A stretch of 64,000 bases of DNA from Allobosea robiniae (GTDB lineage Bacteria > Pseudomonadota > Alphaproteobacteria > Rhizobiales > Beijerinckiaceae). The stretch's first letter is position 1, and every line of letters starts with the position of its first letter. The translations under genes and the position numbers were made by a program. The stretch lies in NCBI RefSeq assembly GCF_900102525.1, contig NZ_FNBZ01000004.1, forward strand, positions 310,001 through 374,000, in the 5' to 3' direction. This document shows positions 35,440 through 44,666 of this stretch, piece after piece. The notes beneath the pieces are model-generated. The model was given only the letters and a program-made list of their open reading frames with translations, made no database searches and was not told where the DNA came from.

Positions 35440-36657
35440 TCAGCCCTGCGGCTGTCCGGCCACGGGCCAATGCCAGAAATCCCGGCCCTCCTGCGTCAGG
35501 AAGCGGTTCAACACCATCTTGTGGACCTCGTCGGCGCCATCGACCAAGCGAGCCTGACGGGCATAGCGGTAGATCCACTCCAGCACCGTGTCCTTGGAAT
35601 AGCCGCGCGCGCCATTGACCTGGATCGCGACATCGGCGGCGTCGTGCAGGACATTGGCGACCTGAACCTTGGCCATCGAGACCTCCTTGCGGGCGAAGCC
35701 GCCGCGATCGAGCTCCCACGCCGCCTTCATCACCAAGAGGCGGCCGATCTCGATGCGCATGGCGAGGTCACCGAGCTTGAGCTGGATGCTCTCGCGATCG
35801 GCAAGGCGCTGGCCGAAGCCATAGCGCTCGGCGGCATAGGCCTGCGCGATCTCGATGCAGCGCTTCGACAGGCCAAGCCAGCGCATGCAATGGGTCAGGC
35901 GGGCCGGACCGAGGCGAACCTGCGTCACCTTCATGCCCTTGCCCTCGCCGGCGAGCACGTTCTCGACGGGGATTTCCAGCCCGTCGAATTCGATCTCGCA
36001 ATGGCCGCCATGCTCCTCCGGCCCCATGATCTCGATGCGGCGCAGGATGCGCCAGCCCGGCTGATCGGCATGGAAGAGGAAGGCGGTGAGGCCGTTGCGC
36101 GGATCGTCCGAGGTGCGGGCGACGAGGATGAAGTGCTTCGCCTCCTCCGCGCCGGTGATGAACCATTTCCGCCCGCTGATCACATACTTGTCGCCGCGCC
36201 GCTCGGCCTTCGTCAGGATCATCGAGGGATCGGAGCCGCCGCCCGGATGCGGCTCGGTCATGGCGAAGGCGGAGCGGACCCTGCCCTCGACGATCGGCTT
36301 CAGCCAGCGCTCCTTCTGCTCGGGCGTGCCGAGTGCCTCCAGCACCATCATGTTGCCGTCATCGGGCGCAGCCGAGTTGAACACGACCGGTCCGAAGATC
36401 GAGCGGTTCATCTCCTCGTAAGCGACCGCCATGCCCATCTTGCCGAGGCCGGCACCGCCGGTCTCCGGCTTGAGCTGCAGGCACCAGAGGCCCGCGGCAC
36501 GGGCTTTGGCCCGCATCGTGTCGAGCAAAGGCAACGCGATGTTGCCATGGGCGTCGTAGGAAGCCTGGTCGGCTTCCAGCGGCAGGATCTCGTGCTCGAC
36601 AAAGGCGGCGATGCGCGCGCGATAATCCTCGATGCGGGGAGAAATCTCGAAATCCAT
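35440..36657 (-). CDS. Acyl-CoA dehydrogenase family protein (ACAD10/11-like)
   Basis: A 405-residue flavoenzyme. Family elements: FAMTEPHPGGGSDPS for FAD and substrate binding, YVISGRKWFITGAEEAKHFI, RYGFGQRLADRESIQLKLGD and QVNGARGYSKDT. In the position of the usual catalytic Glu (IYEGTSQIQ in medium-chain enzymes) the sequence reads LVDGADEVH, so an Asp (about residue 373) occupies it. The start MDFEISPRIEDYRARIAAF at 36657 is family-like; upstream in-frame sequence belongs to the SDR gene. It is coupled to the SDR (8-nt gap) and to the APH kinase (4-nt gap). Confidence 0.92.
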   Translation of the reverse strand: MDFEISPRIEDYRARIAAFVEHEILPLEADQASYDAHGNIALPLLDTMRAKARAAGLWCLQLKPETGGAGLGKMGMAVAYEEMNRSIFGPVVFNSAAPDDGNMMVLEALGTPEQKERWLKPIVEGRVRSAFAMTEPHPGGGSDPSMILTKAERRGDKYVISGRKWFITGAEEAKHFILVARTSDDPRNGLTAFLFHADQPGWRILRRIEIMGPEEHGGHCEIEFDGLEIPVENVLAGEGKGMKVTQVRLGPARLTHCMRWLGLSKRCIEIAQAYAAERYGFGQRLADRESIQLKLGDLAMRIEIGRLLVMKAAWELDRGGFARKEVSMAKVQVANVLHDAADVAIQVNGARGYSKDTVLEWIYRYARQARLVDGADEVHKMVLNRFLTQEGRDFWHWPVAGQPQG

Positions 36658-36665
36658 GGCGGTGC

Positions 36666-37412
36666 TCACAGGGACGAAACGAGGTGGCCGCCATCGACCT
36701 CGATGGTGGAGCCGGTGATGTAGCTGCCGGCGCTCGACGCAAGCAGCAGCAGGGCGCCGTCGAGCTCTTCCGGCTGTCCGAGCCTGCGCTGCGGGATGCG
36801 CTTGATCAGCTGCAGCCCGGCTTCGGTCGCGAAGAAATCGCGGTTGATGTCGGTCTCGATATAGCCGGGGCAGAGCGCGTTGACGCGGATACGATCGCGC
36901 GCCCATTCGAGCGCAAGCGCTTTGGTCAACTGGATCACGCCCGCCTTCGAGGCCGCATAGGCGCTGACGCCGCCAGCGACGCGATGGCCGAGGATCGAGG
37001 CGATGTTGACGATTGTGCCGCCGGTGCCGCTCTCGCGCATGCCGCGCGCCACCGCCTGAGCGACGAGGAAGACGCCCTTCAGATTGGTGTCGAGCACCGC
37101 ATCCCAATCCGCTTCGGACAGATCAGCCGCCGGGCCGGCGCCGCTGATGCCGGCATTGTTGATCAGGATGTCGAAATGCCGGCCGGCGAGCGCCTCCGCG
37201 ACCGAGACCGCGTCAGCCACGTCAAGCACAAGGCCTTTCGCGCTGCCGCCCGCCCTGGCGATCTCCGCGCCCGCCTCATCCAGGGCGGATTGTCTGCGGG
37301 CCGCCAGCGTGACCTCCACACCATGATGCGCGAGCAGCCTGGCGAAATGCAGCCCCAGCCCACCGGACGCACCTGTCACCAGGGCCGTCTTCCCCGAAAG
37401 ATCCTCGAACAT
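36666..37412 (-). CDS. Short-chain dehydrogenase/reductase
   Basis: A 248-residue classical SDR. The cofactor motif is TGASGGLGLHFA, followed by NNAGISGAG, the catalytic Ser in IVNIASILGHR, the YAASK pair (Tyr and Lys) and the substrate loop CPGYIETDINRDF. The Arg-rich AARRQSALDE after beta2 points to NADP(H), although an exact preference is not certain. It is the first gene of the SDR-ACAD-APH operon and probably oxidises or reduces a hydroxyacyl intermediate of the same pathway. An in-frame start at 37439 is possible. Confidence 0.93.
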   Translation of the reverse strand: MFEDLSGKTALVTGASGGLGLHFARLLAHHGVEVTLAARRQSALDEAGAEIARAGGSAKGLVLDVADAVSVAEALAGRHFDILINNAGISGAGPAADLSEADWDAVLDTNLKGVFLVAQAVARGMRESGTGGTIVNIASILGHRVAGGVSAYAASKAGVIQLTKALALEWARDRIRVNALCPGYIETDINRDFFATEAGLQLIKRIPQRRLGQPEELDGALLLLASSAGSYITGSTIEVDGGHLVSSL

Positions 37413-37481
37413 CAGGCATCCCGCTTCGAACAGCCGCAACTGTCGGCCGGTTGTCGGCCGCGATCAAGGCGCCCGCCATGC

Positions 37482-37509
37482 AAAAAGCCCGACGCATCGC
37501 GCCGGGCTT
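37482..37509 (-). terminator. Intrinsic terminator downstream of csbD-like gene
   Basis: On the minus strand AAGCCCG (37503-37509 complement) pairs with CGGGCTT (37485-37491 complement) around an 11-nt loop and is followed by TTTTTG. It lies about 37 nt after the CsbD-family stop and upstream of the SDR start, so it separates the two units. Confidence 0.7.
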
Positions 37510-37545
37510 CTGCCAATTCATGACGGCCGATCGACGGCCGCCCTG

Positions 37546-37752
37546 TCACTGCCAGGTCTGGCGGCCGTACCACTCGTCGACATCGCTGCGGGCCTTGTCC
37601 TTGGCGAGGCCGTAGCGTTCCTGGATCTTACCTTCGAGCTGGTCGCGCTTGCCGGCGATGACGTCGAGATCGTCATCGGTCAGCTTGCCCCACTGCTCCT
37701 TGACCTTGCCCTTGAGCTGCTTCCAGTTTCCTTCGACGCGGTTCCAGTCCAT
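37546..37752 (-). CDS. CsbD-family stress protein
   Basis: A 67-residue hydrophilic protein starting MDWNRVEGNWKQLKGKVKEQ and continuing WGKLTDDDLDVIAGKRDQLE, then KIQERYG. The W-K-Q-KGKVKEQWGKLTDDDL sequence is diagnostic for the CsbD family, general-stress proteins controlled by sigma-B in Bacillus and probably by EcfG in alphaproteobacteria. A strong GAGGAGG lies just before the ATG. An upstream in-frame start at 37848 is rejected. The molecular function of CsbD is unknown. A terminator follows. Confidence 0.95.
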   Translation of the reverse strand: MDWNRVEGNWKQLKGKVKEQWGKLTDDDLDVIAGKRDQLEGKIQERYGLAKDKARSDVDEWYGRQTWQ

Positions 37753-37886
37753 CGGGACCTCCTCATGCGAGTGTGGATTCAGGGAAACAACGCCCCAGTG
37801 GCTGGATTGTTCACTGACCGCCTCATCAGAACGGCGGATGCGCGGCAATCCGGACGCGATCGATGATGAAGCGAAGGAGATGATCC

Positions 37887-38228
37887 ATGCGCTTCCTCAT
37901 CGTGACTTCGCTGGCCGCGGCGCTCGCGGGCGGGCTCGTTCCGGCCGCGGCCCAATCCCAGCAGCAGCAGAACGTCATGACTCATATCGGACGCGCCGTG
38001 GCGCTCAACAACAAGTGCCCGGCGCTCAAGCCCAACAACCTGATCATCGGCATGGTGACACGCCAGCACGGCATCGCCATGAACCGCGCGCCCTACAGCG
38101 ACATCATCGTCGCCAAGGGCGCGGAGTACGCCCGCGAGATCGCAGCCCTCGATCAGCAGGCCGCCTGCGATCTCGGGCGGAAGCTCTATGGCCCGCAGGG
38201 CGAGAAGGTGCCGAACTTTCTGCGTTAA
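37887..38228 (+). CDS. Small secreted protein of unknown function
   Basis: A 113-residue protein with a clear signal peptide (MRFLIVTSLAAALAGGLVPAAAQS). The mature part of about 90 residues is Gln-rich at first (QSQQQQNVMTHIGRAVALNN) and contains two cysteines (NKCPALKPNN and QQAACDLGRKLYG) that could form one disulfide. I do not recognise a family. It is divergent from the CsbD-family gene with a 134-nt gap between the starts, so the two may share stress control. A purine-rich GGAGATG precedes the ATG. Confidence 0.75.
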   Translation: MRFLIVTSLAAALAGGLVPAAAQSQQQQNVMTHIGRAVALNNKCPALKPNNLIIGMVTRQHGIAMNRAPYSDIIVAKGAEYAREIAALDQQAACDLGRKLYGPQGEKVPNFLR

Positions 38229-38318
38229 GGCCGCAACTCATAAATACCCGGATAAAAATCTTGCCTTATTAAAACCCGGGCATTATTGAACCCCCATCGA
38301 ACAAGATGGGTTGCACCG

Positions 38319-38654
38319 ATGCAGATCGCGGACAGGAAGGCGGCCACGGCCGCCTACAAGGAACGGAAGACGGTGGCGGGCATCTTCGCCTTCCATTGCG
38401 AGGCGGCCGGGCTGACCTGGGTCGGCCGCGCGCCCGATCTTTCAACCATCGAGAACCGGCTGCGCTTCACGCTGCGTCATGGCAGTCACCGCCAGCGCTC
38501 CTTGCAGGCCGCCTGGAACGCAAATGGCCCCGAGGCTTTCCGCTTCGAGGCGCTCGAAAGGCTGGAAGACGAGGACATCGCCTATGTGCTGGATCGCGTG
38601 CTGAAGGAGCGCCTCGCCCATTGGCAGGCGAAGCTCGGCGCCGAGGCGCTCTAG
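38319..38654 (+). CDS. GIY-YIG-like small protein
   Basis: A 111-residue protein. KTVAGIFAFHCEAAGLTWVG takes the place of the GIY and YIG motifs (as GIF and WVG), an Arg follows (IENRLRFTLRHG), and the sequence HRQRSLQAAWNANGPEAFRF matches the usual helix with Glu/Asn region of small GIY-YIG proteins (FEALERLED). So the fold is recognisable while the tyrosines are replaced. Such small single-domain proteins have no known general role; nuclease activity is doubtful here. The start at 38319 is chosen over 38286. It is convergent with lepA. Confidence 0.7.
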   Translation: MQIADRKAATAAYKERKTVAGIFAFHCEAAGLTWVGRAPDLSTIENRLRFTLRHGSHRQRSLQAAWNANGPEAFRFEALERLEDEDIAYVLDRVLKERLAHWQAKLGAEAL

Positions 38655-38685
38655 GCAGCGAAATGAAGCGGTGCTGGCGCGCCGC

Positions 38686-40491
38686 TCAATCGTCCATCTT
38701 GAGGGCGGCGATGAAGGCTTCCTGCGGGATTTCGACCTTGCCGAACTGCCGCATCTTCTTCTTGCCTTCCTTCTGCTTCTCCAGAAGCTTGCGCTTTCGG
38801 GTCGCGTCGCCGCCATAGCACTTGGCGGTCACGTCCTTGCGCAGCGCCCGGATGGTCTCGCGGGCGATGATCTTGCCTCCGATCGCGGCCTGGACCGGGA
38901 TCTGGAACATATGCGGCGGGATCAGGTCCTTGAGCTTCTCGCACATGGCACGGCCACGGGCATCGGCGCGCGAGCGATGGACCAGCATCGAGAGCGCGTC
39001 GACCGGCTCGGCATTGACCAGGATCGACATACGCACGAGGTCGCCCTCCCGATAGTCGGTGATCGCATAGTCGAAGGAGGCATAGCCCTTCGAGATCGAC
39101 TTCAGCCGGTCGTAGAAGTCGAACACGACCTCGTTCAACGGCAGGTCGTAGACGACCTTGGCGCGCGAACCGACATAGGACAGGTCGGTCTGGATGCCGC
39201 GGCGATCCTGGCAGAGCTTCAGGACGGAACCGAGATACTCGTCCGGCGTGAAGATCGTCGCCTTGATCCAGGGCTCCTCGATGAATTCGATCTTCATCAC
39301 GTCCGGCATGTCGGCCGGGTTGTGCAGTTCGAGCGTCGAGCCGTCGCGCAGCTTGAGATGGTAGACCACCGACGGCGCGGTCGAGATCAGGTTGAGGTTG
39401 AACTCGCGCTCCAGTCGCTCCTGGATGATCTCCAGATGCAGAAGCCCGAGGAAGCCGCAGCGGAAGCCGAAGCCGAGCGCAGCCGAGGTCTCCATTTCAT
39501 AGGAGAACGAGGCGTCGTTCAGCCGCAGCCGGCTCATCGCGGCGCGCAGCACCTCGAAATCGGCGGCGTCGACCGGGAAGATGCCGCAGAACACCACCGG
39601 CTGCACCGGCTTGAAGCCCGGCAGCGGTTCGGCGATCGGCTTCTTCTCGTCGGTGATGGTGTCGCCGACGGCGGTATCCGCGACTTCCTTGATCGAGGCG
39701 GTGAAGAAGCCGACCTCGCCGGGGCCGAGCTGCTTGACCTCGGTCATCTTGGGCTTGAACACGCCGACGCGATCGACGCCATAGGAGGCGTTGGCCCGCA
39801 TCATCCGGATCGTCATGCCCTTCTTGAGCACGCCATCGATGACGCGCACGAGCACGACGACGCCGAGATAGGCGTCGTACCATGAGTCGACCAGCAGGCA
39901 CTTGAGCGGCGCGTCGGGATCGCCCTTCGGCGCCGGCAGCTTCTCGACGATCGCCTCCAGCACGCCCTCGATGTTGAGGCCGGTCTTGGCCGAGATCGGC
40001 ACGGCCTCGGACGCATCGAGCCCGATCACGTCCTCGATCTGCTGCTTGATGCGCTCGGGTTCGGCGGCCGGCAGGTCGATCTTGTTGAGGACGGTGACGA
40101 TCTCGTGGTTGGCGTCGAGCGCCTGATAGACGTTGGCGAGCGTCTGCGCCTCGACGCCCTGCGAGGCGTCGACCACCAGGAGCGAACCCTCGCAGGCCGC
40201 GAGCGAGCGCGAGACCTCATAGGCGAAGTCGACATGGCCGGGGGTGTCCATCAAGTTCAGGACATAGTCCTTGCCGTCCTTGGCCCGGTAATCCAGCCGC
40301 ACCGTCTGCGCCTTGATGGTGATGCCGCGCTCCTTCTCGATATCCATCGAGTCGAGGATCTGGTCGCTCATGTCGCGGGCCGCGACGGTGCCGGTCTGCT
40401 GGATCAGACGGTCGGCCAGCGTCGACTTGCCGTGGTCGATATGGGCAACGATCGAGAAGTTGCGGATATTGTCGATGGAACGGGTGCTCAT
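38686..40491 (-). CDS. lepA: Elongation factor 4 (LepA) GTPase
   Basis: A 601-residue ribosome-binding GTPase that acts in translation initiation and back-translocation. G1 is [14 protein letters not shown] (His17 to Arg28), the switch [16 protein letters not shown]3 [16 protein letters not shown] and G4 [12 protein letters not shown]; domain II and the EF-G-like domains follow, then the LepA-specific C-terminal domain with [20 protein letters not shown] and [18 protein letters not shown]. The start [20 protein letters not shown] at 40491 is preferred over 40668. The divergent XRE-cupin gene begins 105 nt away. Confidence 0.98.
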   Translation of the reverse strand: MSTRSIDNIRNFSIVAHIDHGKSTLADRLIQQTGTVAARDMSDQILDSMDIEKERGITIKAQTVRLDYRAKDGKDYVLNLMDTPGHVDFAYEVSRSLAACEGSLLVVDASQGVEAQTLANVYQALDANHEIVTVLNKIDLPAAEPERIKQQIEDVIGLDASEAVPISAKTGLNIEGVLEAIVEKLPAPKGDPDAPLKCLLVDSWYDAYLGVVVLVRVIDGVLKKGMTIRMMRANASYGVDRVGVFKPKMTEVKQLGPGEVGFFTASIKEVADTAVGDTITDEKKPIAEPLPGFKPVQPVVFCGIFPVDAADFEVLRAAMSRLRLNDASFSYEMETSAALGFGFRCGFLGLLHLEIIQERLEREFNLNLISTAPSVVYHLKLRDGSTLELHNPADMPDVMKIEFIEEPWIKATIFTPDEYLGSVLKLCQDRRGIQTDLSYVGSRAKVVYDLPLNEVVFDFYDRLKSISKGYASFDYAITDYREGDLVRMSILVNAEPVDALSMLVHRSRADARGRAMCEKLKDLIPPHMFQIPVQAAIGGKIIARETIRALRKDVTAKCYGGDATRKRKLLEKQKEGKKKMRQFGKVEIPQEAFIAALKMDD

Positions 40492-40561
40492 GCGCGCGCC
40501 ATAGCAGTGATGCTGCGTGGCGCCAAGCGGCTGGCCGCAAAAGGCTCCTCTATGGCCGCAC

Positions 40562-40590
40562 TTGCAATTCCAATATCTAAGAATTATTCT
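40562..40590 (+). promoter_or_regulatory. Candidate sigma-70 promoter giving a leaderless XRE-cupin mRNA
   Basis: TTGCAA (40562-40567), a 17-nt spacer and TATTCT (40585-40590) form a good -35/-10 pair. Counting 6-7 nt from the -10 puts the transcript start at or next to the ATG at 40597. No Shine-Dalgarno sequence precedes this ATG, which agrees with a leaderless message. Confidence 0.45.
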
Positions 40591-40596
40591 CCGTTC

Positions 40597-41196
40597 ATGG
40601 AGCTCGACCACGATACCGAGATCGACCGGCTGCTCGGGCAGCGCCTCAAGGCGGCCCGCCAGCGCCATGGCCTGACGCTCGATGCGCTGGCCGAGCGCAG
40701 CGGCGTCAGCCGCGCCATGATCTCCCGCGTCGAGCGCGGCGAATCGAGCCCGACTGCGGCACTGCTGGTCCGGCTCGGCTCCGGACTCGGCCTCTCGCTC
40801 TCGGCGCTGCTGGAAGAGGATGCAGGAAGCGGGCCGCTAGCGCGCCGCGACGCGCAACCGGTCTGGCGCGATCCAGCGAGCGGCTATCTGCGCCGCAACG
40901 TCTCGCCACGCGGGACGGGGTCGGGCTTCGAGATCGTCGAGGTCGAATTGCCCGGCGGAGCGGAAGTGCGGCTCGACAACGCGACCGGTGCGGCGGCGCT
41001 CGACCAGCAGATCTGGGTGCTGCGCGGCCGGCTCGACCTCACCGTTGAAGGCATCCGCCACGAGCTCGCCGAGGGCGACTGCCTGCAGATGCATCTGCGC
41101 GGCGCGATCATCTACCGCAATCCGGGCACCGCGCCCGTCCGCTACGCCGTCATCCTCGTCGCGGGAAGCGGCGCCTTTCCGGGACATATCGCATGA
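40597..41196 (+). CDS. XRE-family regulator with cupin domain
   Basis: A 199-residue regulator. The HTH is in [20 protein letters not shown] and [20 protein letters not shown]; the cupin in residues about 100-195 has [28 protein letters not shown] and [11 protein letters not shown]. It is coupled to a GNAT acetyltransferase gene by an ATGA overlap, a frequent pairing in which the regulator controls the acetyltransferase or both respond to one metabolite. An in-frame ATG at 40552 lies upstream of the promoter-like sequence and is less likely. Confidence 0.9.
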   Translation: MELDHDTEIDRLLGQRLKAARQRHGLTLDALAERSGVSRAMISRVERGESSPTAALLVRLGSGLGLSLSALLEEDAGSGPLARRDAQPVWRDPASGYLRRNVSPRGTGSGFEIVEVELPGGAEVRLDNATGAAALDQQIWVLRGRLDLTVEGIRHELAEGDCLQMHLRGAIIYRNPGTAPVRYAVILVAGSGAFPGHIA

Positions 41197-41729
41197 ACGC
41201 GAGCGCTTTCACCGTTGCCATCGAGATACTCGACGCCAAGGCTGCCGAAACCACTATTCCGGCTCTCGCGGAAATCCTGCGCGACAGCGTCGCCAACGGT
41301 GCTTCGGTCGGCTTCATGAGCTGGAACACCGCCGCCGACTACGAACGCTTCTGGCGCGATGTCGCGGCGGGCGTCGCGGGCGGACAAGTCATCCTGCTGA
41401 TTGCCCGAAACGAGGACGGCATCGTCGGCACGGCACAGCTTCACCTGATCGGCAAATCGAACCAGCCGCACCGGGCCGAGATCGCCAAGGTGCTGGTCCA
41501 TTCGCGCGCGCGGCGGCAGGGTATCGGCGAGGCGCTGATGCAGCGCGCCGAGGCGATCGCGCGGGAGAAGGGTCGCGACCTGCTGGTGCTCGATACCGAC
41601 GAGCACAGCGCCGCGCGCCGGCTCTATAACCGGCTGGGCTGGACCGAGGCCGGCACCATCCCGCGCTATGCGCTGATGCCGGATGGCGCCGATTGCGGCT
41701 CGACGTTTTTCTACAAGAGCCTCGTCTGA
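41193..41729 (+). CDS. GNAT-family N-acetyltransferase
   Basis: A 178-residue acetyltransferase. The acetyl-CoA-binding motif A is VLVHSRARRQGIGEALMQRAE with the R-x-x-G-x-G/A core RRQGIG, and motif B is LLVLDTDEHSAARRLYNRLGW. The C-terminal GTIPRYALMPDGADCGSTFF completes the fold. The substrate is not predictable. It overlaps the upstream XRE-cupin gene by 4 nt. Confidence 0.92.
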   Translation: MNASAFTVAIEILDAKAAETTIPALAEILRDSVANGASVGFMSWNTAADYERFWRDVAAGVAGGQVILLIARNEDGIVGTAQLHLIGKSNQPHRAEIAKVLVHSRARRQGIGEALMQRAEAIAREKGRDLLVLDTDEHSAARRLYNRLGWTEAGTIPRYALMPDGADCGSTFFYKSLV

Positions 41730-41732
41730 GGC

Positions 41733-41981
41733 TCAGCCCTCGGCGCTGCCGCGGATGTAGGGCTCGACCGGGCCCTTGAGCGTGATCGTCATCGGCCGGC
41801 CGAAGCGGTCCTTGGCATTGCCGGCGGAGACCTTCACCCAGCCCTCGGAGACGCAATATTCCTCGACATTGGTCTTCTCGACGCCCTTGAAGCGGATGCC
41901 GATATCGCGCGCCAGCACCTCTTCGTTATAGAAGGGGCTGTCCGGATTGACGGAAAGACGGTCGGGAAGCTGCTCGGACAT
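41733..41981 (-). CDS. DUF3297 family protein
   Basis: An 82-residue protein, MSEQLPDRLSVNPDSPFYNE, with IRFKGVEKTNVEEYCVSEGW, VKVSAGNAKDRFGRPMTITL and KGPVEPYI. This is the DUF3297 family, widespread in alphaproteobacteria and often mislabelled glutathione peroxidase; no function is known. The start at 41981 is preferred to one three codons upstream (41990). It is 88 nt downstream of hrcA on the same strand and ends 3 nt from the convergent GNAT gene. Confidence 0.9.
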   Translation of the reverse strand: MSEQLPDRLSVNPDSPFYNEEVLARDIGIRFKGVEKTNVEEYCVSEGWVKVSAGNAKDRFGRPMTITLKGPVEPYIRGSAEG

Positions 41982-42069
41982 GGCTCGCACCTGAATTGCA
42001 GAAACTGTTGCTTTGCCCGCTCGATAACCGCTTCCGCCCGCAAAGCCAACTCAGGGACTTGAGGCTGGC

Positions 42070-43155
42070 TTAGCGGCTGCCGTCGAGCAGCCGCCCGACG
42101 ACCTTGGCGGTATAATCGACCATCGGAACGATGCGGGCGTAGTTCAGGCGCGTCGGCCCGATGATGCCGACCACGCCGACGATGCGCTGCTCGGCGTCGC
42201 GGAAGGGCGCGGCGACCATCGACGAACCCGACATCGAGAACAGCTTGTTCTCCGAGCCGATGAAGATGCGCACGCCGTCGCCATCCTCGGCGCGCGTCAG
42301 CAGGTCGATGACATCGGTCTGCGTCTCCAGATCGCCGAACAGCATGCGGATGCGCTCGAGATCCTCCTGCGCCCGGAGATCGTCGAGCAGGTTGGCCTGG
42401 CCGCGCACGATGAGATGGCGGTCGCTGCCGGGGCCGGCCTGGGTCGCGATGCCGCTTTCGACGAGCCGGGCCGTCAGCGCGTCGAGCTCGCGCTCCATCA
42501 AGGCGCGCTGCCCGCCAATCTCGCCGCGCAGTTCGGCTAGCGTCTTGCCGAGGATGCGGGCGTTCAGGAAATTCGCGGCCTCGCTCAGCGCCGAGGCCGG
42601 CAGGCCGGGGGGCAGCGCCAGCAGGCGGTTCTCGACCGTGCCGTCCTCCGAGACGAGCACGACGAGGGCGCGCAGCGGATCGAGCCGGACGAATTCGATA
42701 TGCTTCAGCCGGACATCGGCCTTGGTGGTGACGACGACGCCGGCGCCGCGCGACAGGCCGGAGAGCAGCGCAGAGGCTTCCGTCAGGGTCTGGTCGAGAT
42801 TGCGATTGCTGGCGGCGACCCTGATCTGGGCCTCGATGCGCGAGCGTTCGTCCGCGGTGAGATTGCCGACCTCCATCATCGCATCGACGAAGAAGCGCAG
42901 CCCCCGCTCGGTGGGCAAGCGACCGGCCGAGGTATGCGGCGCATAGATCAGCCCGGCCAGCTCCAGATCGGTCATGACATTGCGCACCGTCGCCGGCGAG
43001 AGCGCCATCGGCAGCAGGCGGGCGATGTTGCGCGAGCCGACGGGCTCGCCCGTCGTCAGATAGCCGTCGACGATCTGGCGAAAGATCTCGCGCGAGCGCT
43101 GGTCGGTCTCGACCAGGCCGCTGATCGTCTCGGGGCGGGGCGTATGCGCGCTCAT
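42070..43155 (-). CDS. hrcA: Heat-inducible transcriptional repressor HrcA
   Basis: A 361-residue repressor that binds CIRCE operators of groESL and dnaK genes. The N-terminal winged helix spans residues about 15-90 ([60 protein letters not shown]). The GAF-like domain with [20 protein letters not shown] and [20 protein letters not shown] closes the protein. It is divergent from rph, as in most alphaproteobacteria, but grpE does not follow: the next gene is DUF3297. No CIRCE sequence is seen in the 144-nt gap to rph. Confidence 0.97.
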   Translation of the reverse strand: MSAHTPRPETISGLVETDQRSREIFRQIVDGYLTTGEPVGSRNIARLLPMALSPATVRNVMTDLELAGLIYAPHTSAGRLPTERGLRFFVDAMMEVGNLTADERSRIEAQIRVAASNRNLDQTLTEASALLSGLSRGAGVVVTTKADVRLKHIEFVRLDPLRALVVLVSEDGTVENRLLALPPGLPASALSEAANFLNARILGKTLAELRGEIGGQRALMERELDALTARLVESGIATQAGPGSDRHLIVRGQANLLDDLRAQEDLERIRMLFGDLETQTDVIDLLTRAEDGDGVRIFIGSENKLFSMSGSSMVAAPFRDAEQRIVGVVGIIGPTRLNYARIVPMVDYTAKVVGRLLDGSR

Positions 43156-43299
43156 GAACCTTTTTCAGGCGAAATGTCGGTCTCGTCCTATTGTCGTCAC
43201 GACGGAGGCGCGGATCAAGGGGCAAGCCCCGCCCGCGCCTTGCCGTGCGCGGCGCAAGCGCCTACAAGCCGCCACTTCCCCGCAAGACAGGACAGTTTC

Positions 43300-44016
43300 A
43301 TGCGACCCTCCAAACGCGCCGCCGACGAGATGCGCAAGGTCACGCTCGAACGCGGCGTGGTGCGCTATGCCGAGGGGTCCTGCATGGTGACGTTCGGCGA
43401 GACCAAGGTGCTCTGCGCCGCGACCGTCGAGGAAAAGGGGCCGCCGTGGCTGCGCGGCACCGGCAAGGGCTGGGTCACCGCCGAATATTCGATGCTGCCG
43501 CGCGCCACCCATGAGCGGACGCGCCGCGAGGTCACCTCGGGCAAGCCTTCGGGCCGCACGCAGGAAATCCAGCGCCTGATCGGCCGCTCGTTGCGCGCCG
43601 TCGTCGATCTCACCGCGATCGGCGAGCGCCAGATCGTCGTCGATTGCGATGTCCTCCAGGCTGATGGCGGCACGCGCACGGCTTCGATCACCGGCGCCTG
43701 GGTCGCGCTGCATGACGCGCTGAAATGGATGGAAGGGCGCGGCCTGCTCAAGGGCACCAACCCGCTCAAGGACCATGTCGCCGCGATCTCCTGCGGCATC
43801 GTCGCCGGCAACCCCGTGATCGATCTCGACTATGTCGAGGATTCCGGCGCGCAGACCGACGCGAATTTCGTCATCACGGGCTCCGGAGGCATTGTCGAGG
43901 TGCAGGGCACGGCCGAAGGCGCGCCCTTCTCGGAAGAAGAGCTGCTCGCGCTGCTCAAGCTCGCCAAGGGCGGTGTCGCCAAGCTCGTCACGCTGCAGAA
44001 GGCGGCGGTGGCCTGA
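43300..44016 (+). CDS. rph: Ribonuclease PH
   Basis: A 238-residue phosphorolytic exoribonuclease that trims tRNA 3' ends. Family blocks: [96 protein letters not shown] and [20 protein letters not shown]. All catalytic Arg and Asp positions look intact. It heads a run of three plus-strand genes (rph, rdgB, hemW) with 2-nt gap or overlaps. Confidence 0.98.
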   Translation: MRPSKRAADEMRKVTLERGVVRYAEGSCMVTFGETKVLCAATVEEKGPPWLRGTGKGWVTAEYSMLPRATHERTRREVTSGKPSGRTQEIQRLIGRSLRAVVDLTAIGERQIVVDCDVLQADGGTRTASITGAWVALHDALKWMEGRGLLKGTNPLKDHVAAISCGIVAGNPVIDLDYVEDSGAQTDANFVITGSGGIVEVQGTAEGAPFSEEELLALLKLAKGGVAKLVTLQKAAVA

Positions 44017-44018
44017 GC

Positions 44019-44666
44019 ATGAGCCCGCATCGCCTCCTCACCGGCAAGGTCGTGATCGCGACCCATAACCAGGGCAAGTTGCGCGAAATGCGCGAGTTGC
44101 TGGCGCCCTACGGCATCGAGCTCGTCTCGGCCGGGGAGCTCGGCCTGCCCGAGCCGGTCGAGGATGGCTACATGTTCTCGGAGAATGCGGCGATCAAGGC
44201 GGTCGCTGCGGCGAACGCCAGCGGTTTGCCGGCGCTCTCCGACGATTCCGGCATCTGCATCGACGCGCTCGACGGCGCGCCCGGCCTGTTCTCGGCCAAC
44301 TGGGCCGGACCGGGCAAGGATTTCGCCCCGGCGATCGGGCGGGTGCAGATGGAGTTGGCGAAGCGCGGCGCCACCACGCCCGAGACGCGCAAGGCGCATT
44401 TCGTCTCGGCGCTGGTCATCGCCTGGCCGGACGGACATCAGGAGCTGTTCGAAGGCCGCGTCTTCGGCACGGTGACCGAGCAGGCGCGCGGCCTGGGCGG
44501 CTTCGGCTACGATCCCATCTTCCTGCCCGACGGGCATGACAAGACCTTCGGCGAGATGACGGCGCAGGAGAAGCACGGCATTCCGGCCGATGGCTCGCCC
44601 GGGCTGTCGCATCGCGCGCGAGCCTTCCATGTCCTCGCTGCCGCTTGTCTGAGGAAGCCGGCGTGA
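44019..44666 (+). CDS. rdgB: dITP/XTP pyrophosphatase (RdgB/HAM1)
   Basis: A 215-residue house-cleaning NTPase that hydrolyses dITP and XTP. Recognisable parts: VVIATHNQGKLREMRELLAP at the N-terminus, GLPALSDDSGICIDALDGAP, FVSALVIAWPDG, GRVFGTVTEQARGLGGFGYD and PIFLPDGHDKTFGEM. It lies between rph (2-nt gap) and hemW (GTGA overlap). Confidence 0.97.
   Translation: MSPHRLLTGKVVIATHNQGKLREMRELLAPYGIELVSAGELGLPEPVEDGYMFSENAAIKAVAAANASGLPALSDDSGICIDALDGAPGLFSANWAGPGKDFAPAIGRVQMELAKRGATTPETRKAHFVSALVIAWPDGHQELFEGRVFGTVTEQARGLGGFGYDPIFLPDGHDKTFGEMTAQEKHGIPADGSPGLSHRARAFHVLAAACLRKPA

Noticed and set aside
42700..43299. Long in-frame extension of rph
   Set aside because: It is antisense to hrcA; RNase PH has its family N-terminus at 43300.
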